From assembly GCF_003931565.1 (NCBI RefSeq), contig NZ_RRYI01000001.1:744001-808000 (forward strand): 64,000 nt of DNA. The letters run 5' to 3'. Of this stretch, positions 62,238 to 64,000 are shown piece by piece. The position numbers and the translations under genes are program-made. This stretch comes from Caulobacter sp. 602-1. GTDB lineage: Bacteria; Pseudomonadota; Alphaproteobacteria; Caulobacterales; Caulobacteraceae. Position 1 is the stretch's first letter; each line of letters begins with the position of its first letter. A model generated the notes under the pieces. The model did not search any database, was not told where the DNA came from, and saw only the letters and a program-made list of their open reading frames with translations.

Positions 62238-62606
62238 GAATCGAAAGCCGCTGTCAACATGCTCTCCGCCCTGGGCCATGACGGGCGCCTGGCGATCTTC
62301 CGCCTGCTGGTGAAGGCCGGCCCGGTCGGGATCGCCGCGGGCGACATCGCCCGGACGCTGGACGTCCTGCCCAACAGCCTGTCGGCCAATCTCAACGTCC
62401 TGTCGCACGCCGGCTTGATCACGTCCCGGCGCGAGGGCCGGTCGATCATCTATTCGGCGGATTTCGGCGCGATGAGCGGTCTGCTCGGCTTTCTGATGGA
62501 GGACTGCTGCGACGGCGCCCCCCAGATCTGCGCCCCGCTGGGCGCGATCGTCGCCAGGGCCGAGGCCTGCGACGGAACCTGTCTCACGGAAAAGGAGCCT
62601 GCATGA
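62235..62606 (+). CDS. arsR: ArsR family arsenic-responsive repressor
   Basis: A 123-residue winged-helix repressor: ALGHDGRLAIFRLLVKAGP, IAAGDIARTLDVLPNSLSANLNVLSHAGLITSRREGRSIIYSADF. The classical alpha-3 CxxxC-type metal site is absent. Instead Cys91, Cys92 and Cys99 (EDCCDGAPQIC) and Cys112/Cys116 sit at the C-terminus. This resembles the atypical Acidithiobacillus ferrooxidans ArsR (adjacent Cys pair plus a nearby third), though the spacing is one residue longer. It is coupled to arsC by an ATGA overlap. Confidence 0.93.
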   Translation: MESKAAVNMLSALGHDGRLAIFRLLVKAGPVGIAAGDIARTLDVLPNSLSANLNVLSHAGLITSRREGRSIIYSADFGAMSGLLGFLMEDCCDGAPQICAPLGAIVARAEACDGTCLTEKEPA

Positions 62607-63136
62607 GCACCGAGCATCGCCCGATGAACGTCCTCTTCCTCTGCACCCACAACTCGGCGCGTTCGATCATGGCCGAGTGCATCATGAACCGCGTCGGCGC
62701 GGACCGCTTCAAGGCCTATTCGGCGGGTTCGATGGCCAGCGGCGTCGTCAATCCTCACGCGATCAATCTCCTCAAGCACCTGAACTACAAGACCGACGAC
62801 CTTCGCTCGAAGAACTGGGACGAGTTCTCGCTGGCGAACAATCCCGAGGCCCCGGAACTGGATTTCGTGTTCACCGTCTGTGACAACGCCGCTGGCGAGG
62901 TCTGTCCGATCTGGCCCGGCCAGCCGATGAGCGCCCACTGGGGCATCCCCGACCCGAGCCAAGCGACGGGCTCCGAGGCCGAGATCGCCCTGGCCTTCGC
63001 CGACGCCTACCGCCAGCTCAACAATCGCATCACCCTCTTCTGCGCCTTGCCGATGAACGCCCTGGACCGCCTGTCGCTGCAGCGCCGCCTGGACGAGATC
63101 GGCCGGACCACGCTCGCCGACGACCCGGCGGCCTGA
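62603..63136 (+). CDS. arsC: Arsenate reductase, low-molecular-weight phosphatase type
   Basis: A 177-residue arsenate reductase of the LMW protein-tyrosine-phosphatase family. The P-loop is VLFLCTHNSARSIMAE, with C14 and R20 (C-x5-R). A Cys is present in DFVFTVCDNAAGEVCPIWPG, the family's later redox cysteines. It reduces arsenate to arsenite, probably with thioredoxin or glutathione/glutaredoxin. It lies between arsR and the aquaporin gene, as in rhizobial ars operons. Confidence 0.93.
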   Translation: MSTEHRPMNVLFLCTHNSARSIMAECIMNRVGADRFKAYSAGSMASGVVNPHAINLLKHLNYKTDDLRSKNWDEFSLANNPEAPELDFVFTVCDNAAGEVCPIWPGQPMSAHWGIPDPSQATGSEAEIALAFADAYRQLNNRITLFCALPMNALDRLSLQRRLDEIGRTTLADDPAA

Positions 63137-63140
63137 CCGG

Positions 63141-63815
63141 ATGGGGGAGTTCAGCGTCGCGCGCCGCCTGGTCGCGGAGGGCCTGGGGTCATCCCTGTTG
63201 CTGGCCGTGGTGGTCGGATCCGGGATCATGGGCGAGCGCCTGGCCGGCGGCAGCGTCGCCATCGCCCTGCTGGGCAACACCCTGGCGACAGGCGCGGCCC
63301 TGGTGGTGCTGATCGGCGTGTTCGGCCCGATCTCCGGGGCGCACTTCAACCCGGCGGTGACCCTGGTCGCGGCCTTGCGACGGGACCTGCCGTGGCGCTT
63401 GGCCCTGGCCTATCCGGTCGTCCAGATCGTCGGCGCCGTGCTGGGTGTCTGGGCCGCGCACGCCATGTTCGACGAGCCGATCGTCCAGGTGTCGACCAAG
63501 CTGCGGGCCGGCGGCGCCCAGGTCTTCGCCGAGGTCGTGGCGACCTTCGGCCTGGTGGCGACCATTCTGGGGACCGTGCGGTTCAGGCCGGATAGCACGC
63601 CGATGGCGGTTGGCCTTTACATCACCGCCGCCTACTGGTTCACCGCCTCGACATCCTTCGCCAATCCGGCGGTGACGCTGGCCCGAAGCCTGTCCAACAC
63701 CTTCGCCGGGATCGCGCCGTCCTGCGTCCCGGCCTTCATCCTCGCCCAGCTCGTCGGCGCGCTTCTCGCGGCCGGCGTCTTCGGCTGGCTCCTCCAGACG
63801 GACAAGACCCCATGA
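63141..63815 (+). CDS. aqpS: Aquaglyceroporin, probable arsenite channel AqpS
   Basis: A 224-residue MIP-family channel with six membrane helices. The first NPA box is GAHFNPAVTLVAAL and the second FANPAVTLARSLS. In Sinorhizobium meliloti, AqpS in an arsR-aqpS-arsC-arsH operon releases arsenite made by ArsC; the same role fits here. The gene overlaps the following arsC-like gene by four bases. Confidence 0.9.
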   Translation: MGEFSVARRLVAEGLGSSLLLAVVVGSGIMGERLAGGSVAIALLGNTLATGAALVVLIGVFGPISGAHFNPAVTLVAALRRDLPWRLALAYPVVQIVGAVLGVWAAHAMFDEPIVQVSTKLRAGGAQVFAEVVATFGLVATILGTVRFRPDSTPMAVGLYITAAYWFTASTSFANPAVTLARSLSNTFAGIAPSCVPAFILAQLVGALLAAGVFGWLLQTDKTP

Positions 63816-64000
63816 GCGATACCGAATTTCCCGTCGTCGTCTTCCATAACCCGGCGTGCGGCACCTCGCGCAACGTCGTGGCCATGATCCGGGAGGCGGG
63901 CTACGAGCCCAAGGTCGTCGAATATCTCAAGGCGGGCTGGACCCACGACCAGCTGCGCGAACTGGCCGCCGAGGCCGGCCTGACCTTCCGCCAGCTGATG
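63812..64000 (+). CDS. arsC: Arsenate reductase, glutaredoxin-dependent type (3' truncated by window end)
   Basis: Sixty-three codons of a glutaredoxin-linked ArsC/Spx-type reductase. VVVFHNPACGTSRNVVAMIREAGYEPKVVEYL contains the CGTSRN catalytic site, and DQLRELAAEAGLTFRQLM continues the family pattern. The reading frame is open at the window edge; the normal length is about 140 residues. It is unrelated in fold to the other ArsC in the operon. Confidence 0.9.
   Translation, partial: MSDTEFPVVVFHNPACGTSRNVVAMIREAGYEPKVVEYLKAGWTHDQLRELAAEAGLTFRQLM

Overview
The window is a stretch of high-GC alphaproteobacterial chromosome. It almost certainly comes from Caulobacter or a very close relative. 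The evidence is a pilA-cpaABCDEF-tadBC type IVb pilus locus in Caulobacter order, CtrA-type TTTA-N7-TTAA sites in front of pilA and cpaB, GANTC (CcrM methylation) sites in key promoters, and GC-rich palindromic intergenic repeats. No prophage, insertion sequence, CRISPR array, rRNA or intact tRNA gene was seen. Coding density is high, most genes have strong G/C third-position bias, and nothing looks clearly foreign in composition.

Layout. 1-10 kb: an exported hypothetical protein translationally coupled to xerD, small proteins, an aldo/keto reductase, an MscS channel, a malyl-CoA-lyase-like enzyme, an OsmC protein and a cytochrome P450. 10-18.3 kb: accA behind an unusual promoter region with nine GANTC sites and a consensus DnaA box, a nitronate monooxygenase, uvrB, a TPR protein, and an operon of two related small membrane proteins with an exported DRGH-type nuclease. 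18.4-30.6 kb: LysR with two SDR enzymes, a PadR/HAAS pair, a SleB-type wall hydrolase, a nitrilase-superfamily enzyme, a ClpP-like exported protein, small proteins and a GlxA-type regulator. 30.7-38.1 kb: a DJ-1/PfpI hydratase, a DODA-type dioxygenase, an acyltransferase, a protein phosphatase, a UMF1/Atg22-like transporter, and pabB-pabC (4-aminobenzoate for folate).

38.1-49.8 kb is the Tad/Cpa pilus island. On the minus strand lie two TadE-like minor pilin genes and a stand-alone secretin N-domain protein. On the plus strand are pilA, its terminator, cpaA, then cpaB-C-D-E-F-tadB-tadC, and a 65-residue Flp-like prepilin with an altered processing motif. Together these give the major pilin, prepilin peptidase, outer-membrane secretin with accessory proteins, localisation ATPase, motor ATPase and inner-membrane platform.

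49.8-64 kb: an aldo/keto reductase divergent from a TetR regulator, a TPR protein, leucyl aminopeptidase plus NlpC/P60 peptidase, membrane cytochrome c, kdsB-pheA, a MAPEG protein, the nadA-nadB-nadC de novo NAD operon with two matching palindromic operators upstream of nadA, and an arsenic-resistance cluster: arsH divergent from arsR, arsC (thioredoxin type), an aquaglyceroporin and arsC (glutaredoxin type), cut by the window end.

The items most worth following up are the accA promoter region, the membrane-pair/nuclease operon, the extra Flp-like prepilin, the twin nadA operators, and the arsenic cluster with its CC-x6-C ArsR and promoter palindrome over the start codon. All functions are inferred from reading sequence; no search or computation was run.
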